Below are positions 52,353 through 61,527 of a stretch of DNA of 64,000 bases, piece by piece (position 1 is the stretch's first letter; each line of letters starts with the position of its first letter). The stretch comes from Halovivax limisalsi (lineage in GTDB: Archaea; Halobacteriota; Halobacteria; Halobacteriales; Natrialbaceae): the NCBI RefSeq assembly GCF_023093535.1, contig NZ_CP095757.1, positions 1,302,001 through 1,366,000 on the forward strand. The letters run 5' to 3'. Made by a program: the position numbers and the translations under genes. A model generated the notes under the pieces. That model had not been told where the DNA came from. It saw only the letters and a program-made list of their open reading frames with translations, and made no database searches.

Positions 52353-53177
52353 ATGACCTCGATCCGGAGCCGCGTCGCGGCCGTCGTCGTCCTCGTCTGC
52401 GCGTTCGGCCTCCTCGCCGCGACGGCCGACACCGGCACCGCCCCCGGCGGTCCGGGTGGCGCCGGAGAGCTGCCGCTCGACGGCGACCTCCTCGAACTGT
52501 TCCAGGGTCCCGGCGGCGTCGGGGACGGGAGCCTCTGCCCGGCGTTTCTCGACGCGCCGGGCGGTCTCATCGCAGCGCTCGCTGTGATCGGCGGCGGGAT
52601 GGCAGCGGGTTACCGGCTGTTCGACTCGGCGATCCCCTCGGTCGTCGTCGGAGCGCCGATCGCCCTCTGGTCGCTCGGCTGTTCGGCCCTCGTCGGACCG
52701 GTTCCCGGCGTCGGCTGGCTCCGGGGTTTCTCGCCGTCGCCGACGTTCCTCCTCGCGCTCCTCGCCCTCGGACTCGTCGGCGCGATCGGCCTGCTCTGGG
52801 CGACGTCGGACGACGAGTGGACGGGCGAGTCCGTCGAGCCGTTCGATCCGGACCCGCCCGTCGACCTCGAAGCGGCGGCGACGGCCGCCGGGGCGGCCGC
52901 GGCGCGGATCGACGCGCAGGCCGACGTCGAGAACGAAGTGTACCGCGCCTGGCTCGAGATGACCGACCACCTCGGCGTCGTCCGCCCGGAGACCACGACG
53001 CCGGCCGAATTCGAACGCCGCGCGATCGCTGCCGGCATGCGCCGCGAGGACGTCGAAACGCTCACCGACTGCTTCAGGGACGTTCGCTACGGCGAGCGCG
53101 ATCCCGCGCCGCGCGCGGAGCGGGCGATCTCCGCCCTCGAGCGCATCGAACGCGAGTACGCGGAGGAGACCGAATGA
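52353..53177 (+). CDS. DUF4129-domain membrane protein
   Basis: 274 residues with a signal-like N-terminal helix and three more hydrophobic helices (LIAALAVIGGGMAAGYRL, VVVGAPIALWSLGCSALV, FLLALLALGLVGAIGLLW). The C-terminal cytoplasmic DUF4129 region is VYRAWLEMTDHLGV..TTPAEFERRAIAAGM..DVETLTDCFRDVRYG. It follows moxR by 1 bp and overlaps the next start (ATGA). The family accompanies MoxR/DUF58 modules. Confidence 0.85.
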   Translation: MTSIRSRVAAVVVLVCAFGLLAATADTGTAPGGPGGAGELPLDGDLLELFQGPGGVGDGSLCPAFLDAPGGLIAALAVIGGGMAAGYRLFDSAIPSVVVGAPIALWSLGCSALVGPVPGVGWLRGFSPSPTFLLALLALGLVGAIGLLWATSDDEWTGESVEPFDPDPPVDLEAAATAAGAAAARIDAQADVENEVYRAWLEMTDHLGVVRPETTTPAEFERRAIAAGMRREDVETLTDCFRDVRYGERDPAPRAERAISALERIEREYAEETE

Positions 53178-54118
53178 CCGATCCGGCGCGGGTCGACGAC
53201 GCGTGCGGAGAGAACGCGGACGCTCCCGACCGATCGGGCCACGGCTGGGACGATCCGAGAGCGGACTCGGCCGATCCGGACGACTCCGGGAGGACCCCGA
53301 ACGGCGGAACGGGGTCGGCCCGGACCGACGCCGGGCCCGACGGACCGCCCGCTCCCGGATCCGGAGACGACGCCGGTCTCGGACGCCGGCAGCGCCTCGG
53401 CCTGGCGCTGCTCGTCGCCGGCGTCGCGTTGTTCGTCGTCCCTGCGCCCGGGATCCTCGAGACGGAGACCCGACTATTGATCGCCGGCGTCGCCACCGGC
53501 GCGCTGATCCTGGGACTGGTCTACGCCGGCGACGAACGGGTGACGAGCCACCGCTTCTGGCGCCCGCCCGACCCCGAGCCGGGAAGCGAGATCCCGCGAC
53601 CGGGCGAGTCCTTCGAACGGCTCTCCGGATCGGCCCTCGACGAGCGGATCCGCGCGGCGGCGATCGACGTGCTGACCGACGCGACGGGTTGTTCCGAGGA
53701 GACGGCCGAGTCCCGCCTGGCGTCGGGCGCCTGGACGAGCGACGGGCTGGCCGCGGCCGCCCTGAGCGAGGCGGTGCGGCCGCGGCTCCGTCGTCGGCTC
53801 CGAGCGCGGCTCACGGGTGCGGACCTCGATCGGCGCGCACGCGAGCGAGCGCTGGCCGAACTCGCGGCGATTCGGGCCGGGCGTCGATCGTCGGGGCGAG
53901 CGCCTTCGGCTGGGTCCGAGACGACCAACCGGGGCGGCCGACGCGGGTTCGACGCCGTCGAGGATTCGAACGTCGATCTGGACGGCGGTACGGACCGGGA
54001 CGGCACGAGCGCCGACCGAGCCGACGCGACGGGCTCACTGGGCGGGTGGGGCACCGAACGAGAGGACGGGGACGCCGAACCGAGCGACGCCACCGACCGG
54101 GAGGTGCTCGATCCGTGA
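53174..54118 (+). CDS. DUF7269-like membrane protein of the MoxR operon
   Basis: 314 residues. A disordered acidic head, two hydrophobic helices (RLGLALLVAGVALFVVPAPG; LIAGVATGALILGLVYAG), then a cytoplasmic domain SGSALDERIRAAAIDVLTDATGCSEETAESRLASGAWTSD...RARLTGADLDRRARERALAELAAI and an acidic tail. By position and architecture it fits the haloarchaeal DUF7269 family always found between DUF4129 and DUF58 genes. 4-bp overlaps at both ends suggest coupled translation. Confidence 0.78.
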   Translation: MTDPARVDDACGENADAPDRSGHGWDDPRADSADPDDSGRTPNGGTGSARTDAGPDGPPAPGSGDDAGLGRRQRLGLALLVAGVALFVVPAPGILETETRLLIAGVATGALILGLVYAGDERVTSHRFWRPPDPEPGSEIPRPGESFERLSGSALDERIRAAAIDVLTDATGCSEETAESRLASGAWTSDGLAAAALSEAVRPRLRRRLRARLTGADLDRRARERALAELAAIRAGRRSSGRAPSAGSETTNRGGRRGFDAVEDSNVDLDGGTDRDGTSADRADATGSLGGWGTEREDGDAEPSDATDREVLDP

Positions 54119-55458
54119 GCGAGTCGACGCCCGACATCGAGGCCGAGCGGCGCACGTACCACTGGAGCGGGATCGCCGCGCTGGCGCTGGTGGTGGGCGC
54201 CGTCGGCGCGATCGCGGCCCGTCCGGGGCTCGTCCTCGCGAGCGTCGTCTTCGTCGCGTTCGCGGGCTACGCGTGGACGGCCCGGCCGGTCGCGACGCAC
54301 GCAGACGGCGCGGCGATCATCGAGATCGAGCGCCACCTGGACGAGCCCCAGCCGGACCCGGGCGAGTCGGTCACCGTGACAGTCGCCGTTCGAAACGCGG
54401 GCGAGACGCGCTGTCCGGACGTGCGCGTGGTCGACGGCGTTCCGGACGGGCTCGCTGTCGTCGCGGGCACGCCCCGTCACGGCGCGGCGCTTCGGCCGGG
54501 CGGCCGATCGACGTTTGCCTACACGGTGCGGGCCCGGCGCGGCGAGCACGAGTGGGGCGACGCGGCGGTGACCGTGGCCGATCCGCTCGACGTGGTCGAG
54601 CGCACGTTCGACGTCGCCTGCGAGACGCGACTGCGCTGTTCGCTCCCCGAGACGCCCGCCGACGACGGGCTCGCCCGCGCGGTCACCGACTGGCTCCCGG
54701 GACCGGTCGAGACGGACACCGGCGGCGCCGGCCTGGAGTTTCACGCGACGCGGGAGTACCGCCCGACCGACCCGCGGACGCGGATCGACTGGTACCGGCG
54801 GGCCAGGACCGGGGAGCTGGGGACGATCGACTACCGGGAGGAGCGGGCGGCGACCGTCGTCCTCCTGATCGACGCCCGGCGCGGGGCCTACCGCAGTCCC
54901 GGCCCGGACGCGACCCACGCCGTCGATCGGAGCGTCGAGGCCGCCGATCACCTCTTCTCGGCGCTGCTCTCGGCCGGACACCGGGTCGGCCTCGCCGCGA
55001 TCGGGCCGCGAGCGGACTGCTGGCTGGATCCCGGTGCCGGCGACGACCACCGGGCGACCGGCCGGGCGCTGTTGAACGAGCACCCGGCCCTGTCGACCCA
55101 CCCGCCCGAGCGCGATCGGTCGGCCGCGCCGACGGCCGACGCGCGACGCCGACGCGTGACCGACCGGGTCGAGCGGCTCCACCGCCGCCTCCCCGATTCG
55201 GCTGCGGTCGTCCTCCTCTCGCCGTGCTGTGACGACGAGCCCACGACGATCGCGCGGCGACTCTGGGAGTACGGCCGCACGGTGACGGTCTGCAGCCCCG
55301 ATCCGACGGTCGCGACGTCGGTCGAGACGCGACTCGCGCGCCTCGAACGGGCGGATCGACTCGACGGAATCCGGCGCGAGCGGTGTTCCGTGATCGACTG
55401 GCCGCGCGACGAGCCGCTCGAACGCGCGCTGGTCGGCGGTCGGGGGGTGCGCTCGTGA
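54115..55458 (+). CDS. DUF58-domain protein
   Basis: 447 residues from a GTG start. Two N-terminal helices, then a beta-sandwich (DPGESVTVTVAVRNAGETRCPDVRVVDGVPDGL), and the DUF58 signature EFHATREYRPTDPRTRIDWYRRARTGELGTIDYREERAATVVLLIDARRG, which leads into a von-Willebrand-A-like domain. DUF58 proteins are partners of MoxR ATPases in membrane or envelope assembly. Confidence 0.9.
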   Translation: MSESTPDIEAERRTYHWSGIAALALVVGAVGAIAARPGLVLASVVFVAFAGYAWTARPVATHADGAAIIEIERHLDEPQPDPGESVTVTVAVRNAGETRCPDVRVVDGVPDGLAVVAGTPRHGAALRPGGRSTFAYTVRARRGEHEWGDAAVTVADPLDVVERTFDVACETRLRCSLPETPADDGLARAVTDWLPGPVETDTGGAGLEFHATREYRPTDPRTRIDWYRRARTGELGTIDYREERAATVVLLIDARRGAYRSPGPDATHAVDRSVEAADHLFSALLSAGHRVGLAAIGPRADCWLDPGAGDDHRATGRALLNEHPALSTHPPERDRSAAPTADARRRRVTDRVERLHRRLPDSAAVVLLSPCCDDEPTTIARRLWEYGRTVTVCSPDPTVATSVETRLARLERADRLDGIRRERCSVIDWPRDEPLERALVGGRGVRS

Positions 55459-56057
55459 GCGCGTCGCCGCGCGGCCGCGAGTCGACCGAGTCCCGACTGG
55501 AGCGCCTCCGCCGTCGGCTGCGCCAAGCGATCGGTCGCGACTCACGCCCGGAGTCGACCGATCCAACCGAATCGATCGATCGCGCTCCCGCACGCACCAG
55601 TGCGACGCTCGCGACCGCGCTGTCGATCCTGGCAGCACTCACGATGCCCGAGCCGACGGTCCGACTGCTCGGCCTTCCCGGCGTCTTGCTGCTCGCGGGC
55701 GGCGCGTTCGCCGGGTCGCGTCGCGCCGTCGGCTCCGGCTTCTGCGTCCTCGTCCTCGGACTCCTCGTCGCCGGCTTCCAGGGACTCGCACCGCTCGCGC
55801 TCCTCCTCGGGGCGGTCTGTGCGACCGTCGCCTGGGACGTCGGCCGCTACGGCGTCACCGTCGGCGAGCAACTGGGCCGGGCGGCCGGGACGACCCGGAT
55901 CGAACTGGGCCACGCGGTCGCCAGCGCGGCGGTCGGGCTGGCCGCCGTGGGACTCGGCTACGGCGCCGCCCTCGTCGGTCCCGGGGACCGGCCCGTCACC
56001 GCGGTCGCGCTCGCCCTCCTCGGGGCGGTCGTCCTGCTCTCGTCGATGCGCACGTGA
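55455..56057 (+). CDS. DUF7519-like membrane protein of the MoxR operon
   Basis: 200 residues from a GTG start that overlaps the DUF58 stop by 4 bp. An Arg/Glu-rich cytoplasmic head is followed by about five hydrophobic helices (SATLATALSILAALT, LLGLPGVLLLAGGAFAG, GFCVLVLGLLVAGF, LALLLGAVCATVAWDV, VTAVALALLGAVVLLSS). It is the last gene of the MoxR operon; function unknown. Confidence 0.78.
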   Translation: MSASPRGRESTESRLERLRRRLRQAIGRDSRPESTDPTESIDRAPARTSATLATALSILAALTMPEPTVRLLGLPGVLLLAGGAFAGSRRAVGSGFCVLVLGLLVAGFQGLAPLALLLGAVCATVAWDVGRYGVTVGEQLGRAAGTTRIELGHAVASAAVGLAAVGLGYGAALVGPGDRPVTAVALALLGAVVLLSSMRT

Positions 56058-56136
56058 GTCCGGCGGCCGAGGCGGTCCCGGAACGAGTTCGTACGCCGAA
56101 CGGAACGCTGAAAGCAGCGCCGGACGCACCAATCGT

Positions 56137-56556
56137 ATGGACGTTCGCGACCGATTCAACGAGCGGTATCCGTTCGGCGAGCACCTCGGCGTCGAGGTAA
56201 CCCACGTCGAGGAGGGCTACGTCGAAGGCCGGATCGAACTCGACGACCACCACTCGCTCTCGGAGTCGACCCGACTGGCCCACGGCGCGGTCCCGTTCGG
56301 GCTGGCCGACTCCCTCTCGGCCGCCGCCATCGCCTCCGTCGAGGGGACGCCCGGCCCGACGCTCGACGTGCGAATCGACTACCTCCGACCCGCGACGGGG
56401 GACATCTTCGGCGCGGCCGAGGTGGTCCGGTACGGGAGCGACACGGGCGTCGTCGAGGTCGAACTCACCGACGCGGACGACCGCCGGCTCGCGACGACGC
56501 GCGGCGTGTACAAGACGAACCTCGTCGACGGCGAGAATCCCTTCGTCGACTCCTGA
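56137..56556 (+). CDS. PaaI-type hotdog thioesterase
   Basis: 139 residues. The hotdog-fold sequence LGVEVTHVEEGYVEGRIELDDHHSLSE...LAHGAVPFGLADSLSAAAIAS matches the PaaI/YdiI group, where the HG-x-(V/I) helix and a nearby acidic residue hydrolyse acyl-CoA thioesters. The second half (LDVRIDYLRPATGDIFGAAEVVRYG...VEVELTDADDRRLATTRGVYKT) is also typical. Stand-alone gene. Confidence 0.83.
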   Translation: MDVRDRFNERYPFGEHLGVEVTHVEEGYVEGRIELDDHHSLSESTRLAHGAVPFGLADSLSAAAIASVEGTPGPTLDVRIDYLRPATGDIFGAAEVVRYGSDTGVVEVELTDADDRRLATTRGVYKTNLVDGENPFVDS

Positions 56557-56673
56557 TCCGTCGGGTGTCCGCGTCTGATGGTACTCGAAATCTGGCTACC
56601 TGCCGTCACTCGCGAACCGGCTTCCCGACGGCACTCCTAGCCGACTACCTGCCGTCGCTCACGCGGCTGAGAC

Positions 56674-57252
56674 TCAGCGATCGAGGATCCAAAACAGGGT
56701 TTCGGTATCACCGTCGAACTGAGCGAGCAGCGACCGGATCTCCGCCCGGAGCTCGTCGGTTACGACCGCGTGGACCATCCCCTCGCCGGGCTGGCCGTAG
56801 ACGACGCTCGCGCCCTCCGGGGCGGTGACGATCGCCGGAAGCACGGCCAGATCTTCCTCGCCGTCGACCAGGATCGTGACCGGCTCCGGATCGTCGATCG
56901 CGGCGACGAGTTCGTGGGCCAGCGCGGCGGTGATCGTTCCCTGCGGGTTCGCGACGTCGACCGTTTCACCGGCCGTGACGGTCTCGCGGACGGCCGCGTC
57001 GACCGCCGCTCGCTCGGTGATGCCGTCGACGAGGGCGACGTCCGGCCGCCGACCGGCTTCGAGCACGTGGTAGGTGACGACGTCGCCGACGGTCACGAGC
57101 GGATCCCCCGCGGCGCCGAGCAGCGTCTCGGAATCGGTCTCGATCGGGCCGACGGGGTCTTTGAGTTCGTGACGGAGCGATTTCGGCAAGGAGACCAGCG
57201 GCTCGGGGCGAGCGGATTCGTCCGGGCCGTCCGGCGCGGATGGCGCTGTCAC
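56674..57252 (-). CDS. GTP-dependent dephospho-CoA kinase
   Basis: 192 residues, former DUF359. The blocks LVTVGDVVTYHVLEAGRRPDVALVDGITER, VANPQGTITAAL, VTILVDGEEDLAVLPAIVTAPEGASVVYGQPGEGMV are those of the archaeal enzyme that uses GTP to phosphorylate dephospho-CoA, the last step of CoA synthesis. It is the last gene of the aIF2-gamma-PIN-rpo7-spt4 operon, a known archaeal gene order. Confidence 0.92.
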   Translation of the reverse strand: MTAPSAPDGPDESARPEPLVSLPKSLRHELKDPVGPIETDSETLLGAAGDPLVTVGDVVTYHVLEAGRRPDVALVDGITERAAVDAAVRETVTAGETVDVANPQGTITAALAHELVAAIDDPEPVTILVDGEEDLAVLPAIVTAPEGASVVYGQPGEGMVHAVVTDELRAEIRSLLAQFDGDTETLFWILDR

Positions 57253-57262
57253 CGATCCCCGA

Positions 57263-57460
57263 TCACCGGACCTTCAGCGCGTACGCGCCGGGTTCGGTGA
57301 CCTGCATCTCGGTGGCGATCTCGGACTCTTCGGGGTGGGCGATGACGACGTAGCCCGCCCAGTCCTCGGTGAGCGAGGAGGAGGCACACGACGCGCAAGT
57401 TTCGGCGTCGGCGTCGTTGACGAGGTGACACTCCCGACAGACGAGGCGATTCGATGCCAC
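57263..57460 (-). CDS. spt4: Transcription elongation factor Spt4
   Basis: 65 residues. A zinc ribbon (LVCRECHLVNDADAETCASCAS) and the Spt5-binding strand WAGYVVIAHPEESEIATEMQV, ending with GAYALKVR, identify archaeal Spt4 (formerly RpoE''). With Spt5 it clamps RNA polymerase. It is 2 bp from rpo7. Confidence 0.93.
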   Translation of the reverse strand: MASNRLVCRECHLVNDADAETCASCASSSLTEDWAGYVVIAHPEESEIATEMQVTEPGAYALKVR

Positions 57461-57462
57461 GA

Positions 57463-58032
57463 TTACTCACCCGCCGTGGCTTCGCGCTCCTCGCGCGCTT
57501 CCTCCAGCCAGCCGTGCTTGCCGAGTCCGACCTGTTTGGCGGTCAGGCCGATCTTGGAGTCGCGCGGGTTGCGCTCGTCGATGCTCTTCGTCACGATGCG
57601 CGTGCGAATGGCGTCGTCGACGCCGAGCGCCTGGTCGGATTCCGAGGAGGAGAGGCGCTGGTTCTCGCCGTCGTAGGCGAGATATTCGTCGGAGATCTGC
57701 GAGACGTGCAGCAGGCCGTCGACGGGGCCGATCCCGACGAAGGCGCCGAACTCGACGACCTCGACGACGGTGCCGTCGACCACTTCCTGCATCTGCGGGT
57801 CGAACGTGACGGCGTCGAAGTCGGCCTCGTAGTACACCCCTGGACGGTTCGGCAGGACCGCGCCCTCGCCGATATCGTGGACGGCCGTCACGGAGACGAT
57901 GCTCCCGACCTCCTCGTCCATGCGGCCCTCCAGTTTGTCCTGGAGCAATCGCTTTACCAGCTCCGGCGAGACGTCGCCCAGTTCTTCCGGAGGCACTTCA
58001 ACCGTGTCTTTCAATCTGACCCGTTTGTACAT
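57463..58032 (-). CDS. rpo7: DNA-directed RNA polymerase subunit Rpo7 (RpoE')
   Basis: 189 residues. The N-terminal tip domain MYKRVRLKDTVEVPPEELG...VKRLLQDKLEGRMDEEVGSIVSV and the S1-like domain (GTVVEVVEFGAFVGIGPVDGLLHVSQIS) are complete. Rpo7 forms the polymerase stalk with Rpo4. It abuts the PIN-domain gene upstream and spt4 downstream. Confidence 0.95.
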   Translation of the reverse strand: MYKRVRLKDTVEVPPEELGDVSPELVKRLLQDKLEGRMDEEVGSIVSVTAVHDIGEGAVLPNRPGVYYEADFDAVTFDPQMQEVVDGTVVEVVEFGAFVGIGPVDGLLHVSQISDEYLAYDGENQRLSSSESDQALGVDDAIRTRIVTKSIDERNPRDSKIGLTAKQVGLGKHGWLEEAREEREATAGE

Positions 58033-58470
58033 CTATGGTTGCGTTATCTGCAGTTTGTTTCTCCCGCGTAATGCAATTACCGGTACGCCCGTCTCGAGTA
58101 CCCGCTCGCGTAGCGGTCGGTCGTTCGTGACGACGTAGTCGACGCCACCCTCGCGAGCGAGTTCGACCAGGGCGTCGTCGGCGTACGATTCGGCGGTGTC
58201 GACCGGCAGGCAGCGTTCGGTCGCCAGGTCGTGCCCGACGGTCGCGGCGGTGCCCTCCGTGCCGCCCTTCTCCGAGAGGCGCCGCAACTCTTCGAGAACC
58301 GGCTGCGGCGTGATCACCTCGAACCCGTCGGCCGTCTCCGGCCCGTCCGCGTCCGGCGCGTCGATCGACGGCGGTCCCGTGAGCAGCCGGTCGAGTTCGT
58401 CGAACAGGCGGACGTCGAGTTCGACGGGCATCATGAGCGCGCTCGTATCGAGGGCCACGCGCGTCGTCAT
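58033..58470 (-). CDS. PIN-domain protein of the aIF2-gamma operon
   Basis: 145 residues. It starts TRVALDTSALMMPVE with the first PIN Asp; further acidic residues lie in LEELRRLSE, AESYADDALVELA and YVVTNDRPLRER, giving a full PIN metal site. This archaeal PIN family (Fcf1/UTP24-like) is usually linked to translation and rRNA processing genes, as here. Confidence 0.87.
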   Translation of the reverse strand: MTTRVALDTSALMMPVELDVRLFDELDRLLTGPPSIDAPDADGPETADGFEVITPQPVLEELRRLSEKGGTEGTAATVGHDLATERCLPVDTAESYADDALVELAREGGVDYVVTNDRPLRERVLETGVPVIALRGRNKLQITQP

Positions 58471-58471
58471 G

Positions 58472-59707
58472 TCACTCCTGGAGCGTGCCGACGCCGATCA
58501 GCCGCCAGCGGGCGCCGATGCGTCGGTTGATCGCGATCTTCGCGCCGGGTTCGGCACAGACCGGCCGCTTGAGGTTGACCTCGCACTCGCCCGATCGGGC
58601 GCTGGTGACGGCCCCGACGGTCGTCGCGGTGCCGACGGTCATCATGAGCGGCTCGCCCGTCGAGATCTCCTCGATCTCGCCGCCGGTCTCGTCGGCGCCG
58701 ACGATCCGCTCGAGCAGTTCGACGGACATCGTAAAGGACTGCCAGGTCGGCGGCAGCGATCCCGGCGGGCCGGCGAGGCGCCCGGCCAGCGCGTCGCCCT
58801 TGGTCAGCGACGGATCGAGCCCGGTGCCGATGCCGAGCAGGCCGCCCGGGCGGGCCCGCTCGACGGACTCGCCGCCGGCCTGCAGCGAGCGGATCGACGT
58901 CTCGATCGGGACGTACGACGACTGGCCGCCCTCCTCGACCTCCCGGCCGGGACGGATCTCGAGGTCGTCGTCGATCTCGAGTTCGCCCCGTACCAGGCTG
59001 CCGCCGACGACGCCGCCGACGAGGTCCTCGGCGGTCGTCCCCGGCTTGTTGATGTCGAAGCTCCGGGCGACGTGCAGGCGCGCGTCGGCGTCCGGATCGC
59101 GCTCCGGCGTCGGGATCTCCGCCTCGATGGCCTGGATGAGCAGGTCCATGTTGACGTTCTGGCCGGCGCTGACCGGGACGACCGGCGCGTCCTCGGCGAC
59201 GGTGCCCGACACGAACTCCCGGATCTCCTCGTAGTTCTCGCGCGCGCGGTCGCCGTCGACGAGGTCGACCTTGTTCTGGGCGATGACGATGTTGTCGATC
59301 CCGATGATGTCCAGCGCCATCAGGTGTTCTTCGGTCTGTGGCTGCGGGACGGGCTCGTTCGCCGAGACGACGAGGACGGCCCCGTCCATCAGGGAGGCCC
59401 CCGAGAGCATGGTCGCCATCAGGGTCTCGTGGCCCGGCGCGTCGACGAACGAGACGGTCCGTAACGGTTCGGCGGCCGACCCGTCCGGACACTCCTCCGC
59501 GACGGTGTACCGTTCGGGTTCGTCGAGATCCGGACACTGCCGAAACGTCGCGTCGGCGTAGCCCAGCCGGATGGAGATGCCGCGTTTCATCTCCTCCGAG
59601 TGCTGGTCCGTCCAGTCACCCGACAGCGCCTGTACCAGCGTGGTCTTGCCGTGATCGACGTGACCGACGAGCCCGATGTTCACCTCCGGTTGATCGTTTT
59701 CTGACAT
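58472..59707 (-). CDS. eif2g: Translation initiation factor aIF2 subunit gamma
   Basis: 411 residues. GTPase motifs are intact: G1 GHVDHGKT (residues 15-22), G3 DAPGHE, G4 NKVD. The zinc-knuckle region of the family is reduced here, since the loop near [26 protein letters not shown] has only two cysteines. Domain II/III blocks ([56 protein letters not shown]) are present. It delivers initiator tRNA to the ribosome and is first gene of the operon. Confidence 0.95.
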   Translation of the reverse strand: MSENDQPEVNIGLVGHVDHGKTTLVQALSGDWTDQHSEEMKRGISIRLGYADATFRQCPDLDEPERYTVAEECPDGSAAEPLRTVSFVDAPGHETLMATMLSGASLMDGAVLVVSANEPVPQPQTEEHLMALDIIGIDNIVIAQNKVDLVDGDRARENYEEIREFVSGTVAEDAPVVPVSAGQNVNMDLLIQAIEAEIPTPERDPDADARLHVARSFDINKPGTTAEDLVGGVVGGSLVRGELEIDDDLEIRPGREVEEGGQSSYVPIETSIRSLQAGGESVERARPGGLLGIGTGLDPSLTKGDALAGRLAGPPGSLPPTWQSFTMSVELLERIVGADETGGEIEEISTGEPLMMTVGTATTVGAVTSARSGECEVNLKRPVCAEPGAKIAINRRIGARWRLIGVGTLQE

Positions 59708-59855
59708 AAGACGAGAGTAATCTCTATCGGGATTTCGCCGTCTGCGATTGATAAACCTACTGTTCTGCCCCGCGCCGGGCCCGGAGTAACGTCAGTTGTC
59801 CAACGTAAACGCGATTTGGCGAAGCTATATGCGGATCCAAACGCCTGTATCCCGT

Positions 59856-60863
59856 ATGAGCAGAACGGACGACGACTCATTCGACCCGTTCGCCGACGCC
59901 GACGAGTCGGCGGCGTCGCTTCTCGCGTGTTCGGACTGCGTCGACCCGGCGGAGGCGTTCTCGCTGGTCGCCAACGAGACGCGGCTGTCGATCCTCGAGG
60001 CGCTGTGGGCGGCCGAGGAGCGACCCGTCTCCTTCTCCGACCTCCGGCGCGCGGTCGGGATGCGCGATTCGGCGCAGTTTAACTACCACCTCCAGCAGCT
60101 CGAAGGCCACTTCGTCACGAAAGTCGATCCCGCGGCGAGCGCCGACAGTGACGGCGCGGACGGGCCCGTCGACGCCGACGGGAACACGAAGAGCGGTTAC
60201 GACTTCAAGCACGCCGGCGAGAAGGTCGTCCGCTCGATCATCGCCGGCTCGTTCAACGAGCACCCGACGATGGAGCCGTTCCCGGTGGAGGGCGCCTGCG
60301 TCGCCTGCGACGGCCCGCTCGAAGCGCGATACGAGGAAGAACACTTGGAGATCGCCTGCACCGCCTGCGGGCACGGCCACGGCGAGTACCAATTCCCGCC
60401 CGGCGGCCTCACCGATCGCACCCGCGAGGAGATCGCCGACGCCTTCGACCAGCGCGTGCGCCACCTCCACTGCCTCGCGGCCGACGGCGTCTGTCCGGAG
60501 TGCAGCGGCCGGATGGAGAGTCGCGTCGTCGAGGAAGACGGCGAGTGCTGCCTGGGCGCGACGACGCGCGTCGACCACGAGTGCGTCCAGTGCGGCCACA
60601 CCCTGTGCTCGGCGCCCGGCCTCCGACTGCTCGATCACTCCGCGGTCGTCTCCTTCCACCGCGATCACGGCGTCTCGCTCGAGGACCGCCCCTACTGGAC
60701 CCTACCGTGGTGTGTCTCCGACGCCTACACCGAACTGCGCGGGCGCGACCCGGCCCGCATCGAGGTTCGCATGCCGCTGGACGACGAGGAGCTTCGGGTG
60801 ACGCTCACCGGCGACCTCGACGTCGTCGAGACGTCGGTTCATCAGGTCGCCGCCGCCGAGTGA
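59856..60863 (+). CDS. ArsR-like winged-helix regulator with zinc-ribbon C-terminus (DUF7351-like)
   Basis: 335 residues. The winged helix is ANETRLSILEALWAAEERPVSFSDLRRAVGMRDSAQFNYHLQQLEGHFV. The C-terminal half has several Cys pairs (ACVACDGPLE, ACTACGHGH, VCPECSGRM, ECVQCGHTLC), so it may bind one or two zinc ions. A CTATATG box 25-32 bp upstream fixes the start at 59856 rather than 59796 or 59829. It is divergent from the aIF2-gamma operon. Confidence 0.85.
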   Translation: MSRTDDDSFDPFADADESAASLLACSDCVDPAEAFSLVANETRLSILEALWAAEERPVSFSDLRRAVGMRDSAQFNYHLQQLEGHFVTKVDPAASADSDGADGPVDADGNTKSGYDFKHAGEKVVRSIIAGSFNEHPTMEPFPVEGACVACDGPLEARYEEEHLEIACTACGHGHGEYQFPPGGLTDRTREEIADAFDQRVRHLHCLAADGVCPECSGRMESRVVEEDGECCLGATTRVDHECVQCGHTLCSAPGLRLLDHSAVVSFHRDHGVSLEDRPYWTLPWCVSDAYTELRGRDPARIEVRMPLDDEELRVTLTGDLDVVETSVHQVAAAE

Positions 60864-61148
60864 CCGGCGTCCCGTAATCGTACTCCGGCCCGATTCGGCC
60901 GGCCCGTCGCCCCCCGTCGTGAATTTCTGCAACCCGGACGGATCGTTCGTCAGCGGTCGACGATACCTGGCAGCGCCCCCGCGATCGTGACGAACGGCCG
61001 CGACGCATGCGAGAGCGGCGGTCACCGACCGCGATCAGTGGCCACGGTTCGCCGAACGGACTGAAGCGAATTTCAGTACGTGCGATTACAGAAATGTAAT
61101 TCAGCAATCACTTATGCCGGTCTGGGTCCCAGAACCGAGTGAAGACAG

Positions 61149-61421
61149 ATGTCGCACCTACCAGTCGATCCACACCGCGTCCAGTTGCACGGTACCACCC
61201 TCGAGACGGCGATCGTCGTCGCCGTCCTGACGGTCGGAATCGTCGTCGGAACCACCGCCGGACTGGCGGCCTGGCACCTGGTCGGCGGCGTCGACGTCGT
61301 CGGCCACCTCGTCGCGATCGGCGTCACGGTCGCGGTCATGGTCGGGCTCCCGGTCGTCCTGATCCGGACGATCCAGCGCGTCGCTCGCGTCGGTCGTCGG
61401 GGATCCCGTCCGACGCGCTGA
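61149..61421 (+). CDS. Small two-helix membrane protein
   Basis: 90 residues. A soluble head (MSHLPVDPHRVQLHGTT), two helices (AIVVAVLTVGIVVGTTAGLAAW; GHLVAIGVTVAVMVGLPVVLI) and a basic tail (RVARVGRRGSRPTR). A CACTTATG box lies about 38 bp upstream. No function is recognised. Confidence 0.65.
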   Translation: MSHLPVDPHRVQLHGTTLETAIVVAVLTVGIVVGTTAGLAAWHLVGGVDVVGHLVAIGVTVAVMVGLPVVLIRTIQRVARVGRRGSRPTR

Positions 61422-61527
61422 TCGCCGCCGGGCCAGCGACTCCCGACCGGACGAACCGACCGCCGTACGGTGAACTGACCGCCGCCGTGCCGACGGGATA
61501 ACCGGCGGCCTTTTCCTCGATCCGCGC

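Noticed and set aside
53521-55638. 705-codon minus-strand frame opposite the DUF58 operon
   Set aside because: Antisense shadow of genes with diagnostic motifs.
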